A stretch of DNA of 64,000 bases from Liopterus haemorrhoidalis. Lineage: Eukaryota > Arthropoda > Insecta > Coleoptera > Dytiscidae. This document shows positions 32,965 to 45,051 of the stretch, piece by piece; positions within the stretch are counted from its first letter, which is position 1; every line of letters begins with the position of its first letter. The notes beneath the pieces were generated by a model that saw only the letters and a list, made by a program, of their open reading frames with translations, was not told the DNA's origin and searched no databases. The position numbers and the translations under genes were made by a program. The stretch lies in NCBI GenBank assembly GCA_963971575.1, contig OZ020613.1, positions 43,638,239-43,702,238 of the forward strand, read 5' to 3'.

Positions 32965-32973
32965 TGAAAATAG

Positions 32974-33078
<105 letters not shown>

Positions 33079-33479
33079 TTTAAAACTGACGATTAAAGAA
33101 GAACATTTTATATCTATATATATATATATTGTTTAATTTTTTGTTCTTGTAAATTTAAATATGTTTATGATATAGTTTAATCGTTATATTTTTTTGTAAG
33201 TTTAAATATAATAAATTAAATTGTAATTTACGTTAATTATATAGTTAAATTTAAAATGTAATGAAAACGACTATTTCTTTTTTTCGTTTAATTATATGTA
33301 TATTATTTTGTTCTAATAAATGAAAATAATTGGTATTGTTCTAATTAATAACAGAAATTTATAATTAATGACCTTTTTTGTTTCCGGGTTTGAATGATGT
33401 TCAAGGTGGCAACCCTACCCGCATCCTAGATATTACGCGTCACGGTCCCAAGCCATTGGGCCAAAAAGGCATGAGAATT

Positions 33480-34680
33480 GAATATGATGTCAATGGAAAG
33501 TCGTGACTCCAAATATACATAGTATAAAGCAGGAAATTATATAATATTAAAAACAAATTTCAAAGTAAAAAAGAAGTATAGAAAGGCATTAAATTAAGTA
33601 AATTCGATAACATAACCAGGTTAATAAATGCGTTAAAAGATATATAGAATAAATCCAGAGTATTATTGATATTATTATTTAATACTCTAATAATACTGCA
33701 ATAACAAGTTATATTCCATAAAACACGACTATGTACACGGAATAGGATACCCGGACAACAAGCTGCATCAGCATGTCTTAGAAATATTATATATACTTGG
33801 TTTTTTGTAAAATCTTTTAATCTTACTTGTATCATTGTACTAAGTACACATATTTGTATCTTAATAAAATTTTGTCTTTTTTAAAAAGGCTCTTGTAAGT
33901 GTCCGAAACATAACTAACACGTCGACTATGAACAAAAATCATACCATTCATAAATTTGTATAGAAAACACATATCGGCGAATGTCATGAAATTTCACTAA
34001 TATGAAAATGAAGTACTGGGACGTATTTAATTAAACTGAGGTTCGAGGCACAGACAGTTTATGGAATCCTGTCCTCTAATTAATAGAGCAATTTAAAATA
34101 GTTATTGAATAAAAAAGGTTTTTGTTTTGTAATGTTGTTTTGTTTTAATTAACAAGTGTGTTTAAAAAGGTGTCATTATTAATAACACTGCAATTATAGG
34201 TAGAGTTCACAGATGATTACAGGTCGACAACGTATAGTATTTCCAAAATAAAATGGCCACCCTCACTTTCTGATTCCAATAATGACTTCTGTTAAAAAAA
34301 AGTTGCCAGGACCGTAATAATTATTTAAAATAAACGTGTTTTCTTATATGCTGTTTAGAATGAACTGTATATACTCGTATCACATTCCTTCACATTTTTA
34401 TCAGGCTTAGGACTGGCTATATTTGAATTATAAATATAGGCATGTTTAAAAATCGTTTTGTTTTAAAGTCTTTATAATTTATATTAAATACATCAAATTT
34501 ATAGAAACAAAAATAATTCTTTTTTTGAACTTTTTTTGAAAATTTAAAATTATTAAAATATTAATCATTACCTCTATTATCATTATTTATATCACTATCA
34601 GATTTTGTGTCACTACCACTGTCATTTAATATATAATTATTGACGATTTATTTAGTGGATTTATATTTAAAAAAATGGTT
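33480..34680. other. intron 3 of gene B, no feature recognised
   Basis: AT-rich intron sequence. The open frames here have no motif or splice support. Confidence 0.4.
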
Positions 34681-34689
34681 TAAATTGTC

Positions 34690-35141
34690 TTTACATGTTT
34701 TCACATTTTTTCCACAAATTACTACTTATTGCACTTTTTTCGTCTTTAATTAATTGTACTACAGTGTCACTTTCTGTCGGTGTTTTTACCTTTTAATTTT
34801 TCCGGCGCACATTACCTTTTAATTGGCTCCATATTAGTTCTATCGGGTTTAAAAAACGAACAATGATACGTTGAATTGTTCTGTATGGAATACTAGTTAA
34901 TTCGCAGTTTTAAATATAGGTTTGCCATTACCTTCCGAAACAAACTTTTTTTATTAACGTTCAGTATTAGAACTTTGCAATCTTCTGAGAAATGACATTT
35001 TTCTTTAGTAGCCACGTCCACATTTTCGCATTCCACGTCAACGTCCACATTTTCACACTCCAAATCACCTTGCACAGATTCACTATTTTCACTACAGAAA
35101 TTAGGAATTTCTTCAAAATCAAATAGTCGCCAAAGAGCCAT
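34690..35141 (-). pseudogene. IS630/Tc1-like (DDE_3) transposase, internally deleted
   Basis: The ATG at 35141 begins an acidic N-terminal region with a duplicated ECENVDV block, then HFSEDCKVLILNVNKKS. After a frame change the HTH word TSIPYRTIQRIIVRF runs straight into LNPIELIWSQLKGNVRRKN, the end of an IS630-type catalytic domain that normally lies about 200 residues later. So the middle, with the first two catalytic Asp residues, is deleted. No terminal repeats were found. Confidence 0.7.
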
Positions 35142-36480
35142 GTTGTTAATGTATGCACGCTACGAACGTTGAAAATCAACTAACAAACAAGTATGACAAC
35201 CCTTAAAATTTAGAAACAATAGGATTATAAATTTGGAAAATATCCTTAATGGTTTTTAAGAAACTTCAATTGAACTAGTGTTACATCTATTCGATTTAAA
35301 TTTAAAGTTCCCTTAATACTCCTTGTATTCTTTGTACAGCAATAAGTCTTAAGATAACTGCCATAAACCCATTACCGCATTGTTAAACTTCTTAACAAAA
35401 CTGGCAATTTCATTTTGGAAATACTGTAATAATATTTTTGAATCACACCGCTCCCGCGGGTAGTACGGTAGTTTTGTAATAGCGCTCGCATGGTAAAGAC
35501 TTCATCGAGCACTGTCAGGCGAGTTGACTTTTGACCTCATTCACATAAGTTCTCAATCTTGATCTGTTAATTATAAGGTGTTTAATAGTGGACATGATAA
35601 ATGAGATATTTCACTATCAAATTGTACCTACTTGAAAGTACATGAAAGAACTTGAAAGTTAATAATTGTTATTTTTATTATGCTCCGAGCTACAAGATAA
35701 TTACAAGAGTAAGAATGCAAAAGTGTTTAAGTCAAAATGGAAGGTACTTTGAACACTTGTAAATAAAAATGCTTTTCTGTTAAGCCTTTATAGAGAATTC
35801 AGTTTTTCGTATTCGTCATTAAAAAAATGTTTAAGTAAAAGTTGTTTCGTTTCAAAAGCTCTATCTCTACATACACAATACGATTTAGGTTCCCATTTAA
35901 AAAATCAAATTCGTCCTTGAAATCCTGTGCTTCAGGTTTGTTTCAGAATATTTCAATATATATTCATACGATTTAAACAAATTTGATAGTTAACTTATTT
36001 TGCTTAGTAAGGTCTGATCACTGATCACACTCAATTTTATAATAAGACGTATCACATTGTAAGTCGTTATTTTGTTTTAAAATTAGCATTGTGTCCATGG
36101 TACAATTTTTAACCTTATCTTCTTCTTTAAACACAGGGAATTCAGGAGGGAAAATATTCTTTCTGCGGAAGTTGTGTTTCCTGATGAGATAGAATTAAAT
36201 CAGATTATTGAAACTTTGGAATTAAACAATTAATAAAATATCAGTTCTTTAATTATTCTGTTTCCACAGTTGTTTGATTATAGCTATCTTTTTTACCGAC
36301 AATTGATTGAATTACCAAATTTCATCTGTATTTTTTTTTTTTTTTTCGTAATATATGTTCCAATTTTTTTCAATTGTTTAAATACTCCACACTAATTTCA
36401 TAAAAGTTATTAACCCAGCGGACTGTCCTGTTTAAAACGGGACGTATGGTCAGCCTACTTAAAATCATCTGGCCCATGCA
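35142..36480. other. intron 3 of gene B, mostly unannotated
   Basis: One short frame at 36138-36233 reads REN ILSAEVVFPDEIELNQ to a stop and is not recognised. GTCCTGTTTTAAAACGGGAC-like palindromic sequence lies at 36425-36452. Nothing else is supported. Confidence 0.35.
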
Positions 36481-36499
36481 TAACTCGTGACTGTAAAAC

Positions 36500-37300
36500 T
36501 GCACTTTCTTTGTCTAAAAAAATTAATAATTATTATATAATCCAAACTAATATCGGATATAACAAGGCTGAAATAGACAAAATTATTAGAAAAATGCGCA
36601 AAAAACTTTTATTAACATATTTTTATCCCTTAAGTATACCAGATAAAAAAATTATAAAAAAATACCCTTTCACGGCCAGGTTAGTTTCAAAATAGGATCA
36701 AAATTAAAGAAATCAAATATAACAACAGCCTTTTATAACAAATATACAATTAAAAATTTACTTGTTAATAACAAATTAGATAAAACTGATTTAACAAAAG
36801 TATAATTTATCAAGCATCATGCCAAGATTTCTGAACAAAATATATAGGCCAAACTGGTCGAAAATTTGTTACAAGATTTGGAGAGCATTTGAAAGCCATC
36901 CAAAATAAAAAAGTAGAACACTCCAACATAGCAGAACACATGATCACCAATAATCATAACCTTTCCATAAATTACTTTAAAATTTTACACATTCGTAATA
37001 AAAGTTATAAATTGAACCTTTTAGAATACCGAGAAATTTACAAAATTATCAACTCTAGAATTCCCTCAATGAATGACCAGATTGATGTTTACAACTCACC
37101 CATAATAAAACGGTAAAAAAAAATCCCTTATCTGCTAATTTGTTTACACTTGTATTCCCTACCATTAATATTTGTTCCCACTGAATGTATCTGTTAAAAA
37201 TAAGTTTAGTTTGTAATTTAAACTGTAGATAGCGTCACTGCCGAAATACGTATAGAGCACATTAAACTTATATTTGTGAAACTTACCGAGTGCTTTATTT
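36500..37300 (+). pseudogene. Penelope-like element fragment with GIY-YIG domain
   Basis: The linker region (YPFTARLVSK, then SKLKKSNITTAFYNKYTIKN in a shifted frame) is followed by YIGQTGRKFVTRFGEHLKAI and VEHSNIAEHMITNNH, the GIY-YIG endonuclease of a Penelope-like element. The coding end is YNSPIIKR at about 37113. The 3' part holds GCCGAAATACGTATAGAGCA, which could be a worn ribozyme remnant. It differs strongly from the PLE at 57027-59508, so it is a second family. It lies about 240 bp before the finger exon of gene B. Confidence 0.75.
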
Positions 37301-37545
37301 ATTTATTAATCGAATAATTATTATTTAAAGTCCATATTTTTGTTGTCGAATAATATTTATTTACTAATATTCGAAACTTCTGACAAAATTACTATCAAGG
37401 TTTTTGAGAATCAGTTATTGCCTCTTGTTGCTCCACGAAAAAAACACTGACATATAGTCACATGCTGGACAGTTTTATATTAGAAAATAACTTTATTTCA
37501 AAAACTGAATTTTTGTAGCAATAATCAATGCAAGTTTGTTTGCAG

Positions 37546-39266
37546 GTAGTGGAACACCTTCCAGTGAACCAGACAAGAGTTATGATTCGGTGGCAATTAA
37601 CAAGTATAAACAATCCAGAACAACAAGGTCGTCAAATATCATTAGACACAAAAAAATACATGATGCAAAGAAATCATTCAAATGTGAGCAGTGTGATAAA
37701 TCGTTTACAAGGGCATCAAGTCTAATTACGCACAAACGAATACATTCTGGAGAGAAACCCTACAAATGTGATCAGTGTGATAAAGCATTTTCACAGTCAT
37801 CACCTCTCATTACACACAAACGAATACATTCAGGAGAGAAACCCTTCAAATGTGATCAGTGTACTAAAGAATATTCAGACCCATCATCTTTTACTAGACA
37901 CAAACAAATACATTCTGGAGAGAAACTCTACAAATGTGATCAGTGTGATAAATCATTTTCACAGTCATCACCTCTCGTTATACACAAAAGAATACATTCT
38001 GGAGAGAAACCCTTCAAATGTGATCAGTGCACTAAAGCATATTCAGACCCATCCTCTCTTACTAGACACAAACGAATACATTCTGGAGAGAAACTCTTCA
38101 AATGTCCTCAATGTGATAAAGCATTTTCATATTCAGCAAGTCTCATCTCTCACAAACGATTACATTCTGGAGAGAAACCATTTAAATGCGAGCAGTGTAA
38201 TAAAGTTTTTTCACAATTAGCACACCTCATTAGTCACAAAAAAATACATTCTGGAGGAAAATCCTTCATTTGCGATCAGTGTGGCAAAGCATTTTTACGG
38301 TCATCAGAACTCACTACACACCATCGAATACATTCTGGAGAGAAACCTTTCCAATGTAATCAATGTGATAGAAGATTTGCACAGTCATCACATCTCATTA
38401 TTCATAAACGATCACACTCTGGAGAGAGACCATTTAAATGTGATCAGTGTGATAAAGCATTTTTAGGGTCATCAGAACTAACTGCACACAAACGAATACA
38501 TTCTGGAGAGAAACCCTACAAATGTGATGAGTGTGATAAAGCATTTGCACAGTCATCAAATCTCATTACTCACAAACGAATACATTCTGGAGAAAAACCC
38601 TTGAAATGCAATCAGTGTAATAGAGCATTTTCAGATCCATCATCTCTTAATAGACACAAACGAATACATTCTGGACATAAACTCTTCAAATGTGATCAGT
38701 GTGATAAAGAATTTACACATTCAACAAGTCTTATTACTCACAAACGATTACATTCTGGAGAAAAGCCATTTAAATGTGAGCAGTGTGACAAGACATTCGC
38801 ACAATTCACCTATCTCATTAGTCACAAACGAATACATTCTGCAAAGAAACGTTTCAAATATGTTCAGCGTGATAATGTATTTTCACATGCAACAAATATC
38901 GTTACTCACAAAAGAGGACTTTCAAGAAAGAAACCATTCAAATGTAATCAGTGTGATAAAAGATTTTCAATATCATCAAGTCTCCTTGCACACAAACGAA
39001 TACATTCTGGAGAGAAACCCTACAAATGTGATCAGTGTAATAAAGCATTTTCACAGTCATCAAATCTTGTTATACATAAACGAACACATTCTGGAGAGAA
39101 ACCATTCAAATGTGATCAGTGTAATAAAAGATGTTCAGTGTTATCAAGTCTCATTATTCATAAACGAATACATTCTGGAGAGAAACCCTTCAAATGTGAT
39201 CAGTGTGATAAAGCATTTGCACAGTCATCAAATCTCATGACTCACAAACGAATACATCCGCATTAG
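37546..39266 (+). CDS. gene B, C2H2 zinc-finger exon (19 finger units)
   Basis: Acceptor TTTGTTTGCAG ends at 37545. Phase 1 joins to NTG of the preceding exon and gives G-S-G-T-P-S-S-E-P-D-K-S-Y, so the ATG at 37536 is not the start. Spliced with 28930-29088, 30392-30529 and 31575-31724 the protein is about 719 aa. Nineteen C2H2 units in tandem follow a short linker. Eighteen are intact; unit 15 (FKYVQRDNVFSHATNIVTHK) lost both Cys and the last His. Linkers are HSGEKP instead of the common HTGEKP. It is probably a nuclear, sequence-specific DNA-binding protein. Block duplications are visible: units 2-3 with 4-5, 8-9 with 10-11, and 5-7 with 12-14, the last sharing the rare linker GEKL/GHKL. 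The stop is at 39264-39266. Confidence 0.9.
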
Positions 39267-39418
39267 TCACTAACAAGCACAATCTGTAGAAAACCCTGTC
39301 AAATGTGAACATTATAATAGGGCATTTAAAGCACAGAAGCTGTTCGACATAACCGAAAGAACTCTGGACAAAAACCATTCAATTGTGATAGCCTATGATA
39401 GTTTTAAAATGGAAATGT
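39267..39418 (+). pseudogene. decayed zinc-finger units after the gene B stop
   Basis: After the stop, shifted frames still read VKCEHYNRAFKAQKLF and then SGQKPFNCD, parts of at least one and probably two further fingers. The array was once longer. Confidence 0.65.
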
Positions 39419-39975
39419 AACGGCACGACAAAATATAAACATCGAATGACAAATATCATATTTTGTTCGACAAATTACGTTATTATAGCGCCAAATGACT
39501 TGACGACAAATTAGATTCCTTGCACGATGGAAGCTGATATTGTAACTGCAAATGTTGTACTTGTTAATGCGTACGCCGAAGGAAACTGCGGTTAACATGA
39601 AATTTAAATCTGAACAGTGGGATAAATATGTCATAAAATCTCAAATAGTATTAAAAGTTTACAGAAAGCATACACATTTTAAATTTTGACAACTTAAGTT
39701 TTCCTAGTCTCATAAATGATGGTTATGAGCAAACAAACTCGTCATTTTGCATTTTAATTGCCTATATTCTAAAATATATTACTCAAATGACAGTTTACAT
39801 AACCTTACTTTCCATATAACAGGAACGGTATGGTCTTACATATGGCGCACCAGAATTTGTCGTGCACTTGCATATTTTTCATTCAACTATATATTTTGTC
39901 GTTATTTGAATATTTGTCATACATTTTTTGTAAGTTTAAAATCTTGTCGTTAGAAATATTATTTTAGTCGCGCCA
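39419..39975. repeat. possible MITE with CGACAAA sub-terminal repeats
   Basis: GGCACGACAAAATATA (39421) and the complement of GGCGCGACTAAAATAATA (39972) form imperfect ends. Variants of CGACAAA(T/A) occur many times near both ends in opposite orientation. No target duplication is clear. Confidence 0.4.
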
Positions 39976-40264
39976 AACAATATTAAAACATATTAAAATA
40001 AAATAATGTGTAGATAGATATTTATAAGTAACCGCACATTTTGTTTACCTGTGACATTTTTTATTTTAATAAAGACATTGCACTTAAAAAAATACGCCCA
40101 TGGTTTTTTATGTAATGAGAGAGCAACCACGTTTTTATATCTGCATGATCGCTAATGCTTTTACAACTGTCACCAGTTTCCGTTATAAGTTTATATTTTT
40201 GGTAAGAAAATATTTGTGCAGTCGAACTACTTATCATCATATTAAATAAAGTTGTCCCAATTTT
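39976..40264. other. spacer between gene B and the LINE relic
   Basis: AT-rich. Candidate AATAAA words occur but no feature can be fixed. Confidence 0.3.
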
Positions 40265-41160
40265 TAAGGCAAAAGGAAGCAAGGACGTGGTAAATAATTA
40301 TAGGCCCGTATCCCTCACCCCAATATTCTCAAAGATTTTTGAGAAAATTTTGCTGAAGCAGCTAGCAGAACATTTTTAAAATAACGATTTATTAAGCAAG
40401 AGTCAGTTTGGTTTTAAAAGTGGCAAATCTACAACAACAGCTATTTTGTATTTCATAGGTTTTGTGACAACAGGATTTGAAACTGGTCCATACACTATGG
40501 CTACTTTCTATGACTTAACAAAGGCTTTTGACAGTGTGCTACATGATTTGTTAATAAAGAAAATGTCTTGCTACAACATTAGTCCAGACAGTTGCAAACT
40601 TCTAAATTCTTTTGTAACAAACCGGATGCAATATGTTTGGGCAAATGACACTCAATTTGATGAGCAAAAAATCCATTTGGAGTACCTCAAGGTTCAATAT
40701 TAGCCCCGCTGTTGTTTCTGATTTAAATTAATGATTTACCATCTTTTATAGAGGATGCAAAGTCTGTTTTATATGCAGATGCAATAACACCTTAATAAAA
40801 AATGCTGCGCAACATTGGTTTTTGGCGAACAGATTAAGCAGAAACGAATCTGAAACCCAACACCTATTGTTTTCCTTAAGACCAGCAGCAGAGAATATTA
40901 GTCAAGATCCTGTTAAATTTCTAGGAATAACCATTGGTATAAATCTCAATTAGAAAAAACATGCGGAAACAAGAGCGGAAAAATTATGCAATCTACATGT
41001 GTAAGAAATCTAAAATCTAAGGTACCCAGAAATGTCCTGGTGACTGCATATCATGCCCTGGTTGAGTCGCACATCATATATGCTCGACTGGCTTGGGGAC
41101 GCTCCACACATACCCAAAGAATTTTTCGATTACAACAGCAAGTTGTTAGAGTTATTATAT
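40265..41160 (+). pseudogene. decayed non-LTR retrotransposon RT
   Basis: VVNNYRPVSLTPIFSKIFEK, QFGFKSGKSTTTAILYFI, ATFYDLTKAFDSVLHDLL and, after frame breaks, VTAYHALVESHIIYARLAWG match successive RT and post-RT blocks of the same class of LINE as 16647-17765. Stops and frameshifts are frequent; the Y-x-D-D box is ruined (YADAITP-like, near 40775). It lies between genes B and C. Confidence 0.8.
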
Positions 41161-41547
41161 TATTATTATTACTGTGCATTCACCATAAAGAGGCCTGGGT
41201 CAAAATATTTATTTGGGGCCCCAAACAATTTCTTAATAATAAGTAAACAAATGTACTTTAACATTTTTTTTATTAGAGAGCGGCGGGCAAAAAACCCGCT
41301 TCAGAACACTTAAAGGGCGGGGTGCTGAATTTTTTTCTTTTTCTGGGGCTCCTTATAAAGTACCTGTGAACTTGTACTGTAGAATTCTACGTCTACGTTA
41401 ATTGGAAACCATTCTTAATACTTTTTCGCTACCGAGTTGGTAAGAAAAATTTAAATCAACTCGCACGGACAGTTCCATATGGACATTATTTAAACCAGTT
41501 GGTTATGAGTAAATTTACTAATTTGAAATAGTTATTTTATATATCAG

Positions 41548-41664
41548 CTGTGGATATGAATATCGTGAGAGACAGTGATATTATTAAAATAGAAATTGAT
41601 ATTAACACTGGTGAATATGATATGAAGAAGACTGGCATAGAGGACATGGTTGATCAGAAGAATG
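41548..41664 (+). CDS. gene C, first coding exon (IKIE motif)
   Basis: Acceptor TTTTATATATCAG ends at 41547, donor GTAAGT at 41665. The ATG at 41556 gives 36 codons plus one base: MNIVRDSDIIKIEIDINTGE, then YDMKKTGIEDMVDQKN. The upstream in-frame GTG at 41550 is not needed. It is the counterpart of 18237-18353 in gene A, with the same length and nearly the same peptide. IKIE fits the SUMO-acceptor consensus. A 5' non-coding exon is expected upstream. Confidence 0.82.
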
Positions 41665-42123
41665 GTAAGTTACGGATTTATACTCATATATACACTTTGA
41701 CTCTATTACATGCCCCTAGAGGCAAGTATGAGTGGTATCTTAGGTGATATGAATCGCCGAAGATATATACGGTTGTTGCCACGGTATGTTCTGTATCTGA
41801 ACTTCTAGAAAATAGTAATGAAACTAGACAATACTACGGTTATCAAAATACAGATCACGTTAAACATAATAAGACATAGGTACATGCCTCCGAAGGTATG
41901 TATCGCATATAAACTAAATTGACATACTGTACCTCGGGGATCAGCAACGCAGTCAATGACATGGTACCTACTTAATTTTCGTCCTGCAGTCAAAGTATTA
42001 ATACTGATATTTTGTTGTTAGTTTATTTCAAACAAATTTCTGCAATGTCCGATTAGTGATCATGTATGATATATTTTTTACAGTGAGGAATTAGCTAACG
42101 TTTAACTATGTTATTTGTTGCAG

Positions 42124-42255
42124 GAATCAAAGATGATGTTACTCATGACATATACCATAAAAATACCAACATAAAAGAGAATTACATCAAGTCCGAGCCT
42201 GTGGACACCAGTGAATTTGAAGATGAATTAGAGAGTGCAGCTGTTAAAAATACTG
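42124..42255 (+). CDS. gene C, cassette exon 2 (acidic, IKSE motif)
   Basis: A 132-nt phase 1-1 exon: acceptor TTGTTGCAG, donor GTCAGT at 42256. It encodes GIKDDVTHDIYHKNTNIKE, then NYIKSEPVDTSEFEDELESA, ending KNTG. The closest relative in the window is gene A exon 16099-16230. Confidence 0.83.
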
Positions 42256-42299
42256 GTCAGTACAGCTAGTTTAAATGAAGCTTATGTTGATTATTGAAT

Positions 42300-43650
42300 C
42301 TTTAAAGTATTTCCCCAGTGTAACTGTTGAACTGGTCGGCCAATTCCAGTTGATCATTTAATACTGTCCAAAAGAAAACAACTATACAACTAAACTTGCT
42401 CCAACTAAACTAAATTGGTGACTCAAATGAACGCGTATTCCTAGCGGCAGTAAAGAGAAAACTTGATAAAAGTATACTGTCTTTGTTTATGCATGATTCA
42501 AGATGTGTGTTTTTTTTTTTATTTTTTATTCAATAGGTTTTCACTCCGTTTTTACAATCAGCAAAGTGATTAATTTAAGAAAAGAAAACTGAGCACTTTT
42601 ATGTGTATAGTTTGTCATTTAAAGGTAAAAAAATCTTCCAATATTGAATGAATCATAAAAACATTTTGATATGGATTACGGGTTTTACCAACTCTTTCAC
42701 ATTTTTAGCTTAACAATTTTGATACTTTCATACCAAATCCATTGTCTTCTGCCTGTGCCTCATTTATGTCACCTTCAAACTGTTTCTTGCTCCCTATTGC
42801 TTCTAGATTTTCTACACGCTTTACTTCATGTCCTGGTACTTTATCTTTTCTAGGCGGGTCTGCATATTGTTTCTCATCACTTATCTTCTTCTGTCCTGGA
42901 TATTTAAAAACTTCTGTTGCTTTTTTCTTTCTAATTATTAGTTTGGTTTCTTCTCAACACAATTTCTACACTTGGTTGGTCTATAGCAGTCTTCCATATG
43001 AGCATTGCTTCCTCCTTTGCAAACTTAGAAACAATAAATATATTTACTTCAATTTCTACTTGTTCAATTTTTAATAATATTATCTTTCGACTTTATCCAA
43101 AACCTTTCAATAGTGCCTTATGTTGTAAATATTTAGTACCATACTCATCTGCAATTTCATATTTAGTTGTATTTAAATAACTCATATATCAGTTATTTAA
43201 TGGTAATGCTATCTCTTCCGAATTCGATAAATCCAATTAGTTCCTTATTTTCCACTTTAATAATATTATATCGTTCGTTCCTTAAGCCCCCATTATGTAT
43301 ATTCATTCACCGCACTGAGTGTATCGCAACACCATCTACTTCGTTCTTTAAAAAGTTAGAGTATAGAAGATGACACGCTCTAAAAATTAGGTAACAAGGT
43401 TAGGTTAGTGAATTGTTAGTAACAGAAGAACACAAAAGTTAGGAATCTGGCTTTAAAATTTTCTGAACTAAACACATCTCCCAATTTGTTAGAAAATCAT
43501 GTCGCTAGCTACCGTAACCTGAATTTTAACATATATTGTTGTCACAGTTTATTTCCAGAGAATTTCGATAGCGTTATGTAGTAGCGAACATAGTGTTATG
43601 TAGTAGCGATAGTGTTATGCAGTAGCGATGTGTGTAGAGAACATGTATGC
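42300..43650. other. intron 2 of gene C
   Basis: Ordinary AT-rich intron. A short triplicated GCGATA/GTGTTATG(T/C)AGTAGCGA motif occurs at 43567-43630. No other feature. Confidence 0.45.
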
Positions 43651-43707
43651 GATAAATTTTTACAGTAAGCAATTAGTTTATTTTTGACTGTGATTTGTTT
43701 ATTGTAG

Positions 43708-43839
43708 GAATCAAAGATGAAGTTACAGACGGTTTATATCACGAGTATATTAAAATAGAGGAGATAAACATCAAGTGTGAACCTGTGGAGACCAGTGAAT
43801 GTGAAGATGAATTGAAGAGTACAGCTGTCGGAAACATTG
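43708..43839 (+). CDS. gene C, cassette exon 3 (acidic, IKCE motif)
   Basis: A 132-nt phase 1-1 exon: acceptor TTTATTGTAG, donor GTCAGT at 43840. It encodes GIKDEVTDGLYHEYIK, then EEINIKCEPVETSECEDELK, ending GNIG. It joins in frame to the finger exon at 45052. Confidence 0.83.
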
Positions 43840-43949
43840 GTCAGTGAAACATTGGTATACTTACTGCATGGGATACCACACAGGTTCCATGCATTTGAAT
43901 GAATATTATATATGTGTATGGGAGGTCTTGTGTATTTTATAAAAAATGT

Positions 43950-45017
43950 ATGTGAAGTGTGAATTTTCACACATTTCAGGGTTTCGCAGGTATTTAGTAA
44001 GTGAATGATGATTATTTGGGACGCCAAAACAAATTTTATGTTCAAATATTCTTTTTTGTTAATTTTAATTCGAATGCCTAATACAATTATTTACGTTTCT
44101 AAATATTTGCAGTATTTTTTTTATATAGCAAGGTTCATTAAGATTTTGAAAATTGCGCCTATAGCTTCCATTGGTTGTTTTAAGTCATAACTCCGCCCCT
44201 CTGATTTCGTGTATTCAATTTCCACTGGTTAATAAATTTACGCTTTTAAACATTAAATGCAACACTTAATATAACTATAATTTTGAAAAAATAATGTAAA
44301 CAAAATAAAAATGCAAAAAAAAACAAAAAAAAATAAAAATGTCTCAAAATCCGGTCTCGAGACACTTTTATTTTTTGTTTTTTTTTTGCATTTTAATTTG
44401 TTTACATTATTTTTTCAAAATTCTAGTTATATTAAGTGTTGCATTTAATGAACCCTAGTTTGCAAATTAGAACGGGAGAACGCTACCCATTACACTATCA
44501 AAGCATGCTGGTTTACTGTGTTACATAAGTTATTAAATATTTCACATGGCCAAATACAAAAAATGTGTTTTTTCCGAAAACATAATCTGATCAAAAATTC
44601 CTGTTGTACTAGTCCGGTTCACACAAATGTACATTACTTAGAATTTGTTCAGATTTTTAGTTTAAACCATCTGGGCTACAGGTGTGGGACAATTTTTTTT
44701 GCACAATATTGGTAAAAATCGCGTCAAAATAATTTATTTGCAAAAATAAAATTTTGATCGTTAATCCACGTACTAAGGGCTTTCATTTGATACCCTACTC
44801 AGAATTATAAAAATATATATATTTGTTTATATTTTTAGGGAGCTACGTTTTTTAGATGTTTTAGTATTTTTCCTATGTGCGGGTCAAGTTGTATAAGCAT
44901 GCCAAATTTCAACGCTCTAGGTTTAGCTGTTTGGCTACAATTTTTACCGAACAGACAGACAGACGACAAAATGACGGTATAAGGGTTTTTGGTCATACCT
45001 ACAAAACCCTAAAAATC
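43950..45017 (+). mobile_element. R1 repeat, copy 3, beside the gene C finger exon
   Basis: It opens with GTGTGAATTTTCACAC and TTTCAGGGTTTCGCAGGTAT and ends with GGTCATACCTACAAAACCCT at about 45012. The tRNA-like segment is at about 44460-44515 in inverse sense (complement of TAGTGTAATGGGTAGCG). It contains an extra long hairpin at 44268-44436. The right end is only about 34 bp before the acceptor of exon 45052, so it lies where the branch point and pyrimidine tract would normally be. Confidence 0.78.
44268..44436. repeat. long hairpin inside R1 copy 3
   Basis: Two arms of about 75-80 nt, nearly perfectly complementary (for example TTTGAAAAAATAATGTAAAC at 44282 against GTTTACATTATTTTTTCAAA at 44399), separated by about 15 nt. 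Copies 1 and 2 have only one arm, so the second arm is an inverted duplication private to this copy. Confidence 0.8.
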
Positions 45018-45051
45018 GACTATACTCTATTAATTACATATTTGTTTGCAG

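Noticed and set aside
37200..37290. Possible hammerhead at GCCGAAATACGTATAGAGC in the PLE fragment before gene B
   Set aside because: GAAA and a palindromic ATACGTAT are present, but I could not build stem II and the CTGATGA core reads CTGTAGATA. Too degenerate to call.
37528..39240. Long alternative frames overlapping both finger exons (for example 37768-38220, 38692-39240, 46243-46635)
   Set aside because: They are shadows produced by the repetitive finger sequence in another frame.
44877..45051. Upstream extension of the gene C finger frame from the ATG at 44877
   Set aside because: This part is R1 sequence and intron; the acceptor at 45051 and phase-1 joining to the cassette exon explain the coding start.
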